Below, in pieces: positions 35,419-48,113 of a stretch of DNA of 64,000 bases. The stretch covers positions 8,894,001-8,958,000 of the forward strand of contig OX637402.1 of NCBI GenBank assembly GCA_951799425.1, read 5' to 3'. Position 1 is the first letter of the stretch, and each line of letters starts with the position of its first letter. The notes below the pieces were generated by a model. That model was not told where the DNA came from. It did not search any database and saw nothing but the letters and a program-made list of their open reading frames with translations. Made by a program: the position numbers and the translations under genes. The stretch is from Ilex aquifolium (lineage: Eukaryota; Streptophyta; Magnoliopsida; Aquifoliales; Aquifoliaceae).

Positions 35419-38090
35419 TGAAACCCGGGAAAATTTGAACTTTTTCTGAAAAAGGGCAAAATGGTAATTTGCCACTACTGCACGTATTTAAAATACATAT
35501 GTTCTAGACCTCGAAGGAGGGAACGGAGTGCGCCATTGGATTCACAACGCGAAATCTAGTAACCACCAGAAAATTCGTCGAATTCCGAGAGAGTCGGATT
35601 TTGCACGTAGATCGAGACGACTGCGTGGCGATTGACCTTTTAAAGGTCCCCAAAAACGAGAAATATTAAAATTCCTTATAATTGGATTAAAGTTCCAATA
35701 AAATTTATTTGGACTTAATCCGGGACTTAATGAGTCATTTCGGGACGAAAAACGGGCCCGAAAGTGATAAACGAGCGGTGCGATGTAGACCACACATTTA
35801 AAACTATAAATAGGGCTAAAATATCTGAAAAATCAGATTTTCTAAGTCACTTGAGCCTTGTTCAGCCGTTCAAAGAGAGAGAGAAAGAGTGGAGAGAAAA
35901 AAAGGGTTTTCTTAAGCCTTTCTCCGGCGATTTCTCTGACAACCGTCGCTCGGATTCCGTCGAGCTAGAAGGGAGAAGTGATCTACTCGTCGAGGGCTTC
36001 GACTACGTACCAAAAACAAGGCGTTTCACCGAAGATCCAAAGGTGAAGTTTGGGGAAAGTCTTGGTTTTTGAGTGATTTTGGTGTATAGAGATTGCCTAC
36101 ATCTCTATTGAGGTAGGGGTTTTCCTACCTTGGACTATTCTTACCTTAGTTGTTGTTAGACTAAGGGTTAAGTTGTATATGCATATGTATTGCCTTATAT
36201 ATATATGTGTCTATGGGAATAAAAGTGAAAAAGGGAGCATGGAAATGGCTTAGGCTAGATCCTAGCTTGATTTTGATATAAGGATGTTACATGTAATTCA
36301 TTATGTGACTTATGGCTATTGGAGGCATGCTATGTGTTATGAAATGTGCCTTGAAAGTGTTGGATAAACATGCTATGTGTTTATAAATTGTGCCTATAAG
36401 GTGTTTGATAAAATGCCTTGATTGTTTAAATGGTTGTTTGATGCCATTGGAATCACATGTTGGAATGTGTTATGGATATGTTAACATATGCTCATTGATA
36501 TGTTGTTTATGATGGTTTATGGAATTTATATGCTTATGATTTAAATTCCATGGAATGTGAAAATATGTGTTGATTATTGCTCATGTAGTATACATTACAT
36601 ATTGGGCATGATCATGGCATCACATTCATGAGCTATATGCATGAGTGTGGGAAATGTTGCTCATATGGTAGTCATTGCATTTTGAGCATGGTCATGACAT
36701 CACATTCATGGACACATGTCATGGGTGTGAGTGTGGGTGTGCATGGTTAGTCAAATGCCACTCTTGATAATTGATAAAAGGACTCGGAAGAAAGGGATTG
36801 AAGATTCCTTTGGGTCGTATGTATGCACGAAATAGAATTGGGTTGGGGTAGCAAGAAGAGGCATGACGACCTCTCGGGTGCAAAGCCCGGTGATTGGGGT
36901 ACGTACTCCCTTGGCTAGGCCCATAAAGTGTGTGGGTGTATCCGGAACCCTCGGTGGAAGTCCGTGAATTCCGTGTGGGTTGGAGACCCTTGGTGTAAGC
37001 CCATGAACATCCACCCCTATACAAGACCCTAGAGTGATTAACGTCATTGAGGTGTAACAAGAATGGCGGTTTCGACTACATTGACACTTGCATTGTGTTG
37101 TGTGAGTCGGTGAGGACTCGGGTTGAAACGCATGGGTGAGTGTCACTTCATTCCATGGCATAGCATTGTTGCATTCCATCATAGAATGCATAAGTATGAG
37201 AAATGTTTAGTTATATGTTTATGTGATGATTACATGAGCATGTGCATCTAGGGGAAGAATAACCTCCATAGGTTTATCTCTACTGGGCGTTGTGCTCACC
37301 CTATACGGGAAACAATTTTCAGGTGTCGGGTTTACACCGGCGATTGGCTCCCATGGAGAGCATCAAGGGTGAAGGGGGTCTATGTGTGGCCTTACCTCAA
37401 GATTTTGTAAACCTTTTGTTTTAAAATGGTTTATGACATGTAAATATTGTAAAACTTTATGTTTTGAATTATGAATGTATGAAGTTGTATGTAATATGAC
37501 TTGGATGGACTATGTATAATGTGGGAATTTTCATTATATATGTTTGGTAGGAGCTTGGAAGAGTTTAAAAGGGGTTGGAAATGAAAAATTAAAGAATTGG
37601 GCAAAATCTGCCTTTAGCTACCGGTAGCTAACAGGTAGTTGTTTTCCAGAAGGAAACAGCTACCGGTAGCCAACAGGTAGTCGTAGCTCCAGAATGTTTC
37701 GGCTACCGGTAGCCAACAGGTAGTTGTTTTCCAGAAGCAAACAGCTATCGGTAGACAACAGGTAGTTGATTTCCAGAATGTTTCGGCTACCGGTAGCCGA
37801 TAAACAGCTACCGGTAGCCATTCCAAAAATCTGAAATTTTTAAATGTTTTGCCAAATCTTTGGGTTTTGAATTTCCTTCCTTTAAATGATCAAAGTGGAC
37901 CCTAATGGGGTACAAACCACGGTGTATGGGATTTTAATTGAATCAAATGAATGTTAAACCGAATTTTCATTATGGGTTATAATCCCGGCTTAAAGATATT
38001 CTTGATGTGGTGTCGGGTTGAGCGATATCCACGGATGTTTCCGCGGGTTGATGGGTTATCAACGGGACCCCCGGATTTTGGGGTGTCACA
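35419..38090 (+). repeat. Solo LTR B2 (2672 bp)
   Basis: The sequence runs from TGAAACCCGGG to GGGTGTCACA. The flanking repeat is GAAGTTG on both sides (35412-35418, 38091-38097), seven bases rather than the usual five. It has TATAAATA at 35805-35812 and no coding domain, primer site or purine tract. It is homologous to B1 in the opposite orientation. Unit 2 of G2 has the empty site, which proves the insertion. Confidence 0.9.
37615..37819. repeat. Array of CTACCGGTAG palindromes in B2
   Basis: TAGCTACCGGTAGCTA (37615-37630) and GGCTACCGGTAGCC (37701-37714, 37785-37798), with related copies at about 37659, 37744 and 37806, lie among spacers containing TTCCAGAA and ACAGGTAGT. The position in the LTR matches the CCTTCCGGAAGG array of B1. 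Confidence 0.9.
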
Positions 38091-38972
38091 GAAGTTGACA
38101 ACAGCTCCTGTTCTCATTATTCCGAGCAGTGGGGAAGGATACGATGTTTACACCGATGCTTCGCTACGAGGCTTGGGATGTGTGTTGATGCAAGGAGGCA
38201 AGGTAGTTGTTTATGGCTCGAGGCAACTCAAGACTCATGAGCAGAGCTATCCCACTCGCGACTTAGAGCTCACCGCTGTGGTCTTTGCTCTTAAGTTGTG
38301 GAGGTGTTATCTGTATGGAGAAAAGTTTCAAGTGTTTTCTGATAATAAAAGTCTCAAGTATATATTCTCTGGCCCAAACAAACTACTTTCTCTAGCTTCC
38401 AATCAACAAGTCGGGGACCTATCCGAGAGAAAGTAGAGATTGTTCGGGAGACTATGGAGAAAATTCAACTTATCCGAGAGAGACTACACACGGCACAAAG
38501 TAGACATAAAAGCTATGCGGATAGAAGACAAAGGCCTTTGGAATTCCAAGAGGGGGACTATGTGTTCCTTAAAGTGTCACCCAAGAAGGGAGTGTTGAGA
38601 TTCGGCAAGAAGGGAAAATTAGCTCCAAGGTATATCGGACCATTCGAAGTGATCAAAGCGGTGGGCAAAGTGGCGTATCAACTTCGGTTACCAGCTCAGT
38701 TGTCAGGAGTACATGACGTGTTCCACATGTCAATGTTGAGAAAGTGTCGATCGGATACAACACACGTCGTAGATTTAGAGGATATTGAAGTTCAAGATGG
38801 AGCAACATATGAAGAACAACCAGTGAAGATTCTGGATACCAAAGAGAAGGTGCTCCGCAATAAAATCATCCAATTGGTGAAGGTCTTGTGGCAACACCAT
38901 GGGGTGGAGGAAGCTTCCTGGGAACCCGAGCTGGAGATGCGAGAGAAGTACCCTCATTTGTTCGCTACTTAA
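38091..38972 (+). pseudogene. G2 unit 1 RNase H fragment and integrase C-terminus with chromodomain
   Basis: RNase H resumes after B2 ([14 protein letters not shown]) and stops at [11 protein letters not shown]. About 1.1 kb, the end of RNase H and the integrase zinc finger and catalytic core, is replaced by a 54-bp filler (38383-38436) with 11-bp inverted ends CTACTTTCTCT. The integrase C-terminal part follows from 38454, with GPF motif RYIGPFEVI and chromodomain ending EKYPHLFAT. No integration activity is possible. Confidence 0.9.
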
Positions 38973-38975
38973 GGT

Positions 38976-39013
38976 AAGTTTCGAGGACGAAACTTTCTTT
39001 AAGGGAGGTGGAG
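38976..39013 (+). promoter_or_regulatory. G2 unit 1 post-pol hairpin and polypurine tract
   Basis: AAGTTTCG-AGGA-CGAAACTT (38976-38995) has perfect arms. The purine tract AAGGGAGGTGGAG ends at the LTR2 start, 39014. Confidence 0.8.
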
Positions 39014-40310
39014 TGTAAACTCCCACATGTAATAGAACTTATATCAACTATGTTGATATACAAATGTATGTTGTATAAGTTTGGGTTGGTTTTGGAAGGG
39101 TTTGGAATGGAGTGGAAATGTGAAATGTGAATGCACAGGGCAATTGGAGCAGATCAGGCAAAGCTTACCGGTACGCGTACCAGTACGACGAACTCCAGTA
39201 GCCTTAGCGTATCGGTACGCATACCGGTACGGTTTGGCTGACTTCCTGATTTTCTGATTTCCTCCTCTCCTAAGCTATCCCCAAGCTACCCTTTCATCCT
39301 TATTTGTCTCAAATAGTTGGGATGGTGTAGTAGATCCTATGGATGGTGGTATGTTGGGTCTAGGAGGGGTCAAGCAATTAAGAATATACATAGGCCTTGT
39401 ATTTTAAAATTCCGGTAAATTTACTTTAGTAGTATGATAAATCATAAAATTAAATGTTTTTAGGATAAAATAACATTAAAAATGAATTCGGAACGTCTAA
39501 AAACCTTAGGGTGGTCATAGAGATTAAAATGGAGATAGTTAGTGGCAAAATTGTAATTTCAAGGAAAAATGTAATTTTTGGCCCTGTGAACAGTAAAAAT
39601 GGGGATTGGGCAGCCTTATAACACCATTTCCTTCCATTTTTCTCTCATTCTTTCACACCACCCTCAACCCACACCTCTTAGAACCCTAAAGGAAGATTAA
39701 AGGAGAAAGAAAATGGAGGAAGGAGGTCTATAGAGCTTGGGTTAGCTTGGAAATCTTGATTCAAGGTAGGGGTTTTCTTCCATTCTCTTGTATTGAGGCT
39801 AGGGCATACATATATATACATTCTTTTGACTCTAAATCTTATATACTTGCTATGAAATTGTTGATTCTTGATATTTATGCAAATGTGGTCGTGTTTTAAC
39901 CAGTGCTATGGTGGAATCACCATTAAAACTCTTTTATTGGTCTCAAACCCTAGTTCTCAAGGAAAAGAGGGTTTTCTCTTGATTTTTCATTGATTCTTGA
40001 ATTCAAAAACTTTAGTGCTTGAAATTGAACCACAAAATGATATTTATGAGGATCTGTTGTATATTTTCTCACATTGTCTCTATTGTGCTAATTTATGAGA
40101 AATTTGGGGATTTTTGGGAATAGCTTGTTGTTTTTGAGAAAATTGTGGATATTGTATTTCTTGTATGGTTGTTTTGATGAACATGAGTGAGAGGTTCCTT
40201 GTAAAGATGCTCAAGCCAAAGAAACAAGACCTTGAGGGTGAGAGGTTCCTTGTAAGGATGCTTGACAAACCAAATCTTGAGGGTGAGAGGTTCCTTGTAA
40301 GAATGCTCAT
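39014..40310 (+). repeat. G2 LTR2, left part (hybrid LTR)
   Basis: The LTR begins TGTAAACTCCC and runs into the minisatellite (from 40189), where A1 inserted after CTCAT (40306-40310). Its left part shares variants with LTR3 (for example the doubled palindromes and CTATAGAG at 39728), and its right part shares variants with LTR1 (ATATACTTG, TTAACCAGTGC, CTTGACAAACC). The remainder is at 54102-54132. Confidence 0.9.
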
Positions 40311-42279
40311 TGATTAACCCTAAATTGTGTGTAAATTCAAAAATCAAAAAACTTGAATTAGTATAACAAATGCACTAAGAATTAGTACTTAGAGTGAATT
40401 AGGGTTTGTGCGGGAATAATACTAGTTATAACATTTTATCTCAAAGTTGCAGGACAAATGTTGAAATAACGCAAGACCAAGGGAGCAATGTCAAGGGAAT
40501 GTAAAGAATGAAGGCCAAAGTGTAATTACCCAACGTGAAGACTCAGCATGCATGCAAGTGGCCGTTTCCAGCAAAGCACCACCGTCCGGACGGTGGGACT
40601 GCCGTCCGGACGGTCACCCTTGTCAGACTCAGCCTCATCTCTTCCCCCACTTGCCTTCATTTGCCTATAAATACTGCAGCTTCTTCTGCATTTCCTACGG
40701 CCGGACTGAGGCAGAAAAGAAGAGAGAAACAGAGAGATCTGAGAGAGATTCTGAAGTTCTGAAGTTCTGAAGAGAGAAAAAGAGAGAAAGAAAAGAGAAG
40801 AGAAAATACACTCCGGTCCGTGTTATACTTCAGTCCTAAGTCCTGTACTTTTATAGTTTTTGTGTAGCTTTCAATTCGAATAGTTGAACTGCCGCCACTT
40901 TTTCATCTTAACTGATTATAAGAGTGGCTGTGTTTCAATCGTTCCCTGCGAAAGACATTTAAATTCCGCACTTTCCTTTTTGCTGTAATGACAACTGCTA
41001 GCTCTCCTTGCTTGTCTATAGCAATGGAGCGTGAGTAGTTCCGTATATCCTCCGGTTCGAGGGGAACACATGTATAATATTGATCTGTTTTTGGAATTGC
41101 TGATGTTTTATGTATACGTTTATTATATATACAAGACGGGCCAGCTAGAATGACCCCGGCGTTCCTACCGGTATGGTTAATCCTCCACTGGAATGCTGAG
41201 GAAGTTCCACTGACGCCTGGTAGTATTATGTATATACAAGACGGGCCAGCTAGAATGACCCCGGCGTTTCCACCGAAATGCTGAGGAAGTTCCACTGACG
41301 CCTGGTATTACTATATATATAATAATATTGCCTGCTGGAATAACCCCGGTGATCCTCTCAGTATGGCTAGTCCTACACTGGAACGCTGAGGAAGTTCTAC
41401 TGTCTATATATATATATATATAAATATTACAAGATAACCTATTGAATAATTCAAGTATGCCGCTCAAGTAACTTCACTTTCTGGGTGATATATCTAAATA
41501 CAGTGTAGCCTAAGAAGCAGCTGTATTATGATTAACTACCACCGGTTGACCTGACAAGTCGCCGGAAGATAGTCTGTACCACCTGCGGATTTTACTTGAA
41601 TTAATCAATTGGAACATCTAAGCCCAGTGTAGCCTAAGAAGCAACTGTGCTATATATTACCACCGGTGTAGCCTAAGAAGCAGCTGTGTTATGGTTTATT
41701 ATATATATATACGTATTTGCAATCATGAGATCAAGTGAATAACTCAAGTATTCCTCATGAATGGCTTGTCCTTCTGGTTTGCTTGGGTTAATCATTTGAC
41801 ATAAATATACCCAGTGTAGCCTAAGAAGCAGCTGTGTTATAATATATATATACATCAGACCTGCCGGTTAGCTTGCCAGTAAAATGGAAGTTAACTGATG
41901 TGAGGTAGCAATTCCGTAACAAGACCGATGTAAAGCATGTGGGATCCTTGAACTGAAGGATATCTTTTATATTTCTGTCATTAATCTGTTTTACTTACGC
42001 ATTTTATTTCTGCACCTTTATTCCACCTGTTGTTTTAGAATCAAGTTTTTAACACCGTCATTAGACTAAGCTCACACCACAAGCAATCAAACATCAAACT
42101 ACTCCAAACAACCTTTTTATTGCTTTATTTTTATTTTATTTATTTTATTTTATTTTAATTACTAAAACTCTCTGTGGGATCGATACTTGGACTCAAAAAC
42201 CAAGAAAACTACAATTCGACCACTTATACTTGGGTGTAATATAATAATATAATTCAGACACACTAAAAAGTGCGAATCA
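40311..42279 (+). repeat. A1 5' LTR (1969 bp)
   Basis: The LTR runs from TGATTAACCC to AGTGCGAATCA. It has a TATA box at 40666-40673, a purine-rich 5' UTR part (about 40710-40805) and an imperfect repeat region (41130-41860) with CCTAAGAAGCAGCTGT and CTGAGGAAGTTC units and AT runs. ORFs inside it are LTR sequence and recur identically in the 3' LTR. Confidence 0.95.
40581..40673 (+). promoter_or_regulatory. A1 5' LTR promoter: two GTCCGGAC palindromes and TATA
   Basis: ACCGTCCGGACGGT (40581-40594, perfect 14-bp palindrome) and CCGTCCGGACGG (40602-40613) precede TATAAATA (40666-40673). The RNA start is expected about 30 bases further on. Confidence 0.75.
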
Positions 42280-42285
42280 AGTTTT

Positions 42286-42302
42286 TGGCGCCGTTGCCGG
42301 GG
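42286..42302 (+). promoter_or_regulatory. A1 primer-binding site (tRNA-Asp)
   Basis: TGGCGCCGTTGCCGGGG is exactly complementary to the 3' end of plant tRNA-Asp(GUC), including the added CCA. It starts seven bases after the LTR end. Between it and gag (42303-42413) is AT-rich leader. Confidence 0.92.
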
Positions 42303-42413
42303 AGTTACGGTAATTAAATAAAAAAAAAATATAATATAAAAATATAAAATAAAAAAAATATAAAAATAGTCGTTTATTATAATTTATTTCTGTTAGTTTG
42401 TTTTTAATAGTTT

Positions 42414-45400
42414 ATGTCTGTACGATCATCAGTAGGTTCAGTAAACCAGTCAGCTCAACCCTCATCTTCATCTTCTGCATCTACACAAGAATCGTTTGAA
42501 TTAAGTATGGCTCGAAATGTACCTAGGGAAGAACCTCCTAGAGAACAAGAAGTCATCCAAAACATCCGACCTTTAAGAGAATACCTACATCCTACGCGAA
42601 CAAATATCCCATCTTGTTTCGCTTTTCCAGAAGACACTCCAAATATTAATATTAAATCAGGAACTATCCAGTTACTACCCCAATTCCATGGTCTAGAAAC
42701 TGAAAATCCCTATATTCATATGAAAGAATTTGAAGAAGTCTGTGGAACGTTGCAAGATAACTCTGAAATGGTCAAACTAAAATTATTCTCATTTTCTTTA
42801 AAAGATAAAGCAAAACAATGGCATAACACTTTAAGAGCCAACTCTATCACAAATTGGCAAGCTTTACAGACTGAGTTCTTTAAAAAATTCTTTCCTATAC
42901 ATCGTACTAACACGTTAAGACGAGAAATCATGAACTTTTCTGTAAAAGAAAATGAAACTTTTTATCAATGCTGGGAAAGATTCAAAGATCTTTTCCAAGC
43001 CTGTCCACATCATGCATTCGAAGATTGGACCTTAGTCGGATTCTTTTATGATGCACTCCCATCTGCAATGCGACAGTTTGTTGAAATGATGGCACAGGGG
43101 GAGTTCATGAATAAAAGACCCGAAGAAGCTTTCCAATTCTTCGATACTATTTCAGAAAGTTCCCAAATGTGGGACTCAACTTCGTCTAATATAGTAGAAA
43201 ATAAGCCATCTACATCCGAAAGAGGAAAATATGTATTAAAAGAAGATGATGACCTAAGAGCTAAAATGGCTAGTTTATCTCGAAAATTAGAAGCCCTAGA
43301 AATGAAAAAACTAAAACAAGTATCTGTTGTAACAACTACTGAAAAAATTTGTGAAATTTGTGCGTTGTCAGGACATCCTACAGCAGAATGTCCAACTATT
43401 CCTGCATTCAAAGAAGTTCTGATAGAACAATCAAATGCCGTTCCAACTTATAACAACAATAATAAGCCCTATATGAATCCCTATTCTGAAACTTACAATC
43501 CAGGATGGAGGAATCATCCAAATTTTAGTTGGAGAAACACGCAACCCACAAATCAAACACAAGGACCACCACAGGCACAAAATCAACAACAACAATACCA
43601 ACCATATCAACCCCCACATAAAAGAACTCTGGAAGACACAATGAACCAATTTATTCAAAATCAGATGAGTTTTAATAACCAAACGACTCAAGTTTTTAAC
43701 GAATTTAAAACTCAAACTTCCCAGAGTATTGAGGATATCAAGGGTCATTTAGCTAAACTGACTCAATCCCTCAATATACCAGAAAAAGGAAAATTTCCTT
43801 CTCAACCTAAACCTCCACAGAATCAGATTAATTCTGTATCTTCTGATCCTTCCCCAAGCCAAGTACAATCTATTACAACGCTAAGAAGTGGGAAAATCAT
43901 AAATAAAACCATTAAACCTAAAATTGCAAAGAATATACGTAAATCAATTCCTGTAAATGAACCACTTGAACCAGAGCCTTCAATTGAAAAACAACAAAAA
44001 GAAAAGGAAAAAGATCCGTCATGTCCTATTCCTTTACCTTTCCCTCAAAGAGTCAAGCAACTTCAAACTGAAAAAGATCAATCTGATATTCTCGAACTAT
44101 TTAAACAGGTAAAGATTAATATTCCATTACTAGATGCAATTAAACGAGTTCCAGCATATGCTAAATTTCTAAAAGATCTTTGTACAAGAAAAAGAAGAAC
44201 TAATGTATACAAAAAAGCATTTTTAACCGAACAAGTTAACACTATCATACAACATGAAACTCTTCTTAAATACAAAGACCCTGGTAATCCAACAGTTCCA
44301 TGTAGCATTGGAAATTTTCGAATCAATCGAGCCTTATTAGACCTCGGATCTAGTTGTAATCTAATGCCATATTCCGTCTATACCCAACTAGGTTTAAGTG
44401 AGCTAAAACCTTGCAAGGTCACATTACAACTGGCAGATAGATCGATCAGAATTCCAAGAGGAATTGTGGAAGACATTATTATTCAAATAGATCAATTCTA
44501 TTTTCCCGCATATTTTATTGTCATAGACACAGAACCAACTTATGAAACATCTATATCCATACCTTTAATCTTGGGCCGCCCATTCCTAGCCACATCAAAT
44601 GCTATAATAAACTGTAGGAACGGAATAATAAAACTATCATTTGGAAATATGACCCTAGAATTAAATGTGTTTAACAGCTTCAAACAACCTAGAGAAGAAG
44701 AAAGTGACGAAGAAGAATCCTTTGAAACAAATTGTGTCAATACACTAACTCAAAGTTTCTTTGAAAACACTTTTCTAAAACAAGAAGAGGATATATTTGA
44801 ATTACAATCAATATCTGATATCAAATCTGAAGATAAATCTGTGGAAAATTTACCAGGTGTAAAATTATCACTATCTGAACCCATAGCACCAAACATAAAA
44901 ATTGCTAAGACAGACTTAAAACCACTCCCAACCAATCTAAAATACGTTTTTCTAGAAAAAAATAAAATTCATCCAGTAATCATATCAGCAAACTTATCTG
45001 AAAAACAAGAAAAAGAATTAACAGAAGTACTGAAAAATCATCAAAATGTCCTTGGATGGACGATAGCAGATATCAAAGGTATAAGTCCACTCCTATGCAC
45101 TCACTGTATATACCTAGAAGAAAATGCTAAACCATCTCGTCAAATGCAAAGAAGACTAAACCCACATCTAAAAGAAGTCGTTCGCAATGAAGTACTCAAA
45201 CTATTAGATGCAAAAATCATCTATCCTATATCTGACAGTAAATGGGTTAGTCCTACACAAGTCGTTCCAAAGAAATCCGGAATCACTGTAATACAAAATA
45301 AGGAAAATGAATTAGTCCCAATGCGTACAGTCACAGGTTGGCGAGTATGTATTGATTACAGAAAATTAAACTCTCTTACTAGGAAAGATCATTTTCCATT

Positions 45401-47810
45401 ACCATTCTTAGATCAAGTCTTAGAAAGAATAGCTGGGCATGCATACTATTGCTTTTTGGATGGATATTCAGGCTACAACCAAATCGAAATTGCAATAGAT
45501 GATCAAGAAAAAACCACTTTTACATGTCCCTTTGGTACCTTTGCCTATAAACGAATGCCATTCGGACTTTGTAATGCACCAGCTACCTTCCAACGTTGCA
45601 TGTTGAGTATATTCAGTGATATGGTAGAAAGATATTTAGAAGTCTTCATGGACGACTTTTCAGTATATGGAGATTCGTTCCAACTCTGTCTAGAAAATCT
45701 AGAAAAAGTTCTCATTAGATGTGAAGAAACAAACCTTGTCCTAAACTGGGAAAAATGTCATTTTATGGTAACACAAGGTATTGTTTTAGGCCACATAGTC
45801 TCCAAAAAAGGAATCGAAGTAGATAAGTCAAAAATCGATCTGATAGCAAACCTGCCTCCACCAAAAACAGTAAAAGATATTCGCTCATTTTTAGGCCATG
45901 CAGGATTCTACAGAAGATTTATAAAAAATTTTAGTTCAATATCTAAGCCTATATGCAATCTATTATGTCAAGATACATCATTCGAATGGAGTGAAACATG
46001 TCAATCCGCGTTTAACAAATTAAAAGACATGCTTATTTCTGCACCTATTATGCAATCTCCTGATTGGTCCTTACCCTTTGAAATAATGTGTGACGCAAGT
46101 GACTATGCAGTAGGAGCTGTATTAGGGCAAAGAAAAGACAAGAAACCTTACGTGATCTATTATGCAAGCAAAACCTTAAATGATACCCAAATAAACTATT
46201 CAACCACAGAAAAAGAACTACTCGCAGTTGTATTTGCTTTAGATAAATTTCGTTCCTATTTGGTTGGGTCGTCTATTGTGGTATTTACAGATCATGCAGC
46301 CCTAAAATATCTACTTACAAAGAAAGACACTAAACCACGTCTCCTGCGATGGATACTATTACTCCAAGAATTTGATCTTATAATCAAAGATAAAAAAGGA
46401 GTGGAAAACGTAGTAGCAGATCATTTGTCAAGATTAAACTACGAAATAAAGGAAGAACCAATTCCAATCAAAGAAACATTTCCAGACGAACAACTTTTCG
46501 CAATAGCAGAAGTACCATGGTATGCGGATATAGCTAACTATCTAGCCACTGGAGCTATACCTCCTAATTACACTAAATCTGATACAAACAAGTTCCTAAG
46601 GGAAGTACGTAATTTTTTCTGGGATGAACCTTATTTGTTTAAATATTGTAAAGATCAAATAATAAGACGTTGTATACCTAACCATGAAATAAATCAAGTA
46701 ATTCAGTTCTGCCACTCTGAAGCATGCGGAGGCCATTTTGCTTCAAGAAAAACCGCTGCAAAAATTATGCAGTGTGGATTTTATTGGCCAACACTTTTTA
46801 AAGATACACATATCTTTTGTTTGAACTGTGACAGATGTCAAAGACTGGGAAATATTTCAAAAAGAAATATGATGCCTCTAAACCCTATTTTAATTATTGA
46901 ACTTTTTGACTGCTGGGGCATCGATTTTATGGGTCCGTTCCCCCCATCGTTTGGCTATCTATATATTCTTGTCGCAGTTGACTATGTCTCTAAATGGGTC
47001 GAGGCAGTTCCTTGTCGAAATAATGATCATAAAACAGTGATCAAATTTTTAAAAGAAAATATTCTGTCTAGATTTGGAATTCCTCGCACCATTATAAGCG
47101 ACGGTGGATTACATTTTTGCAATAAAGTTTTTGAAAACCTCATGAAAAAATATTCCATTTCACACAAAATATCCACCCCATACCATCCGCAGACCAGTGG
47201 CCAAGCTGAATTAGCCAATAGAGAAATAAAATACATCCTAGAAAAGACAGTAAACCCAGATCGTAAAGATTGGTCTTTACGATTAACTGATGCGCTTTGG
47301 GCATACCGTACTGCATATAAAACTATTTTAGGAATGTCTCCTTATAGACTAGTGTATGGAAAACCATGTCATCTTCCTGTAGAATTGGAACATCGAGCAT
47401 ATTGGGCAATTAAAACAATGAATTTTAATTTAGACAAGGCTGGGATAGCTCGAAAATTACAAATAAATGAATTAGAAGAATTAAGAAACGAAGCATATGA
47501 AAACACTAAAATCGCAAAATCAAGAACAAAAATTTTCCATGATAAAAATATCATGCGGAAATCTTTCGAACCATCTCAAAAAGTTTTATTATACAATGCA
47601 AAGCTTCGTTTATTTCCAGGTAAATTAAGATCAAGATGGACAGGTCCCTACATTGTCAAACAAGTATTTGACTACGGAGCAGTTGAAATCAAAAATCCAG
47701 TAACCGGAACTATCTTTAAAGTAAACGGTCAAAGGCTTAAACCGTATTATGAAACTTTTACTCAGAACATCACTGCTGTGAACCTTTCTGATCCTGTCTA
47801 TTTACTTTGA
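42414..47810 (+). CDS. A1 Gag-Pol polyprotein, 1798 aa, intact
   Basis: Domains in order are as follows. Gag has a capsid-like block at about residues 85-230 and a CX2CX4HX4C knuckle at 313-326. The protease active site DLG starts at 643. RT spans about 930-1110 with FMDD at 1078-1081. RNase H has Asp at 1227. The integrase zinc finger has H1434, H1441, C1472 and C1475. The catalytic triad is D1504, D1563 and E1599, exact D-x35-E. A GPY motif is at 1744. There is no chromodomain, as expected for Athila. The start is the ATG after the leader; the A2 homologue starts at the same place. Gag and Pol share one frame, so the Gag:Pol ratio must be set some other way. No stop or frameshift is present. 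Confidence 0.95.
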   Translation: MSVRSSVGSVNQSAQPSSSSSASTQESFELSMARNVPREEPPREQEVIQNIRPLREYLHPTRTNIPSCFAFPEDTPNINIKSGTIQLLPQFHGLETENPYIHMKEFEEVCGTLQDNSEMVKLKLFSFSLKDKAKQWHNTLRANSITNWQALQTEFFKKFFPIHRTNTLRREIMNFSVKENETFYQCWERFKDLFQACPHHAFEDWTLVGFFYDALPSAMRQFVEMMAQGEFMNKRPEEAFQFFDTISESSQMWDSTSSNIVENKPSTSERGKYVLKEDDDLRAKMASLSRKLEALEMKKLKQVSVVTTTEKICEICALSGHPTAECPTIPAFKEVLIEQSNAVPTYNNNNKPYMNPYSETYNPGWRNHPNFSWRNTQPTNQTQGPPQAQNQQQQYQPYQPPHKRTLEDTMNQFIQNQMSFNNQTTQVFNEFKTQTSQSIEDIKGHLAKLTQSLNIPEKGKFPSQPKPPQNQINSVSSDPSPSQVQSITTLRSGKIINKTIKPKIAKNIRKSIPVNEPLEPEPSIEKQQKEKEKDPSCPIPLPFPQRVKQLQTEKDQSDILELFKQVKINIPLLDAIKRVPAYAKFLKDLCTRKRRTNVYKKAFLTEQVNTIIQHETLLKYKDPGNPTVPCSIGNFRINRALLDLGSSCNLMPYSVYTQLGLSELKPCKVTLQLADRSIRIPRGIVEDIIIQIDQFYFPAYFIVIDTEPTYETSISIPLILGRPFLATSNAIINCRNGIIKLSFGNMTLELNVFNSFKQPREEESDEEESFETNCVNTLTQSFFENTFLKQEEDIFELQSISDIKSEDKSVENLPGVKLSLSEPIAPNIKIAKTDLKPLPTNLKYVFLEKNKIHPVIISANLSEKQEKELTEVLKNHQNVLGWTIADIKGISPLLCTHCIYLEENAKPSRQMQRRLNPHLKEVVRNEVLKLLDAKIIYPISDSKWVSPTQVVPKKSGITVIQNKENELVPMRTVTGWRVCIDYRKLNSLTRKDHFPLPFLDQVLERIAGHAYYCFLDGYSGYNQIEIAIDDQEKTTFTCPFGTFAYKRMPFGLCNAPATFQRCMLSIFSDMVERYLEVFMDDFSVYGDSFQLCLENLEKVLIRCEETNLVLNWEKCHFMVTQGIVLGHIVSKKGIEVDKSKIDLIANLPPPKTVKDIRSFLGHAGFYRRFIKNFSSISKPICNLLCQDTSFEWSETCQSAFNKLKDMLISAPIMQSPDWSLPFEIMCDASDYAVGAVLGQRKDKKPYVIYYASKTLNDTQINYSTTEKELLAVVFALDKFRSYLVGSSIVVFTDHAALKYLLTKKDTKPRLLRWILLLQEFDLIIKDKKGVENVVADHLSRLNYEIKEEPIPIKETFPDEQLFAIAEVPWYADIANYLATGAIPPNYTKSDTNKFLREVRNFFWDEPYLFKYCKDQIIRRCIPNHEINQVIQFCHSEACGGHFASRKTAAKIMQCGFYWPTLFKDTHIFCLNCDRCQRLGNISKRNMMPLNPILIIELFDCWGIDFMGPFPPSFGYLYILVAVDYVSKWVEAVPCRNNDHKTVIKFLKENILSRFGIPRTIISDGGLHFCNKVFENLMKKYSISHKISTPYHPQTSGQAELANREIKYILEKTVNPDRKDWSLRLTDALWAYRTAYKTILGMSPYRLVYGKPCHLPVELEHRAYWAIKTMNFNLDKAGIARKLQINELEELRNEAYENTKIAKSRTKIFHDKNIMRKSFEPSQKVLLYNAKLRLFPGKLRSRWTGPYIVKQVFDYGAVEIKNPVTGTIFKVNGQRLKPYYETFTQNITAVNLSDPVYLL

Positions 47811-48113
47811 AAATTAACACTTAATCTTACTAATTCATTGTAATTTCTTTGACAGAAAAAACCGCCTGAGTAACAGCCAGAAGCCTACTTGGTGAAGCAA
47901 GGTTTTACCATCAATGTTGATAATTACTGTGCTTTCATCACAACTAATAATTAGTCTAAATTGGGGAGGTATGAGTATGTATTTAATTTTTACTTTCAAA
48001 ATAACCCTTTCAGTTTAAATAAATAGTCATCTTGTCTTTGTGACTGGCAGACGTTAAAGAACCGGATAGAGAGTCTTTTATATTATATTGAATAAAACCG
48101 AAAAAAAAAAAAA
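47811..48113 (+). other. A1 post-pol segment: splice-like signals and internal polypurine-like tract
   Basis: Signals conserved in A2 (59157-59482) are the branch-like TACTAAT (47828-47834) with acceptor TTTCTTTGACAG ending 47855, a purine tract TTGGGGAGGT (47961-47970) resembling the real polypurine tract, an overlapping donor-like GTATGAGT (47969), and the acceptor-like GTGACTGGCAG ending 48050. They may serve splicing of a subgenomic RNA for the downstream ORFs (inference). Confidence 0.5.

Noticed and set aside
35764..36072. 102-aa ORF in B2
   Set aside because: It lies in a solo LTR leader after the TATA box, and B1 does not keep the frame.
36719..37191. Minus-strand ORFs of 113 and 146 aa in B2, with similar peptides from B1 at 7118-7521
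   Set aside because: They come from shared LTR sequence. Frames are broken differently in the two copies and no domain is recognisable, so shared ancestry of the LTR explains the similarity.
40535..41855. ORFs in the A1 LTR (also at 52352-53672)
   Set aside because: They recur identically because the LTR is duplicated. They show no protein-like composition and are not kept in the other Athila LTRs.
42286..42302. A tRNA-Asp gene fragment
   Set aside because: It is the complement of the tRNA 3' end placed right after an LTR, which is a primer-binding site. No cloverleaf can be formed from the flanks.
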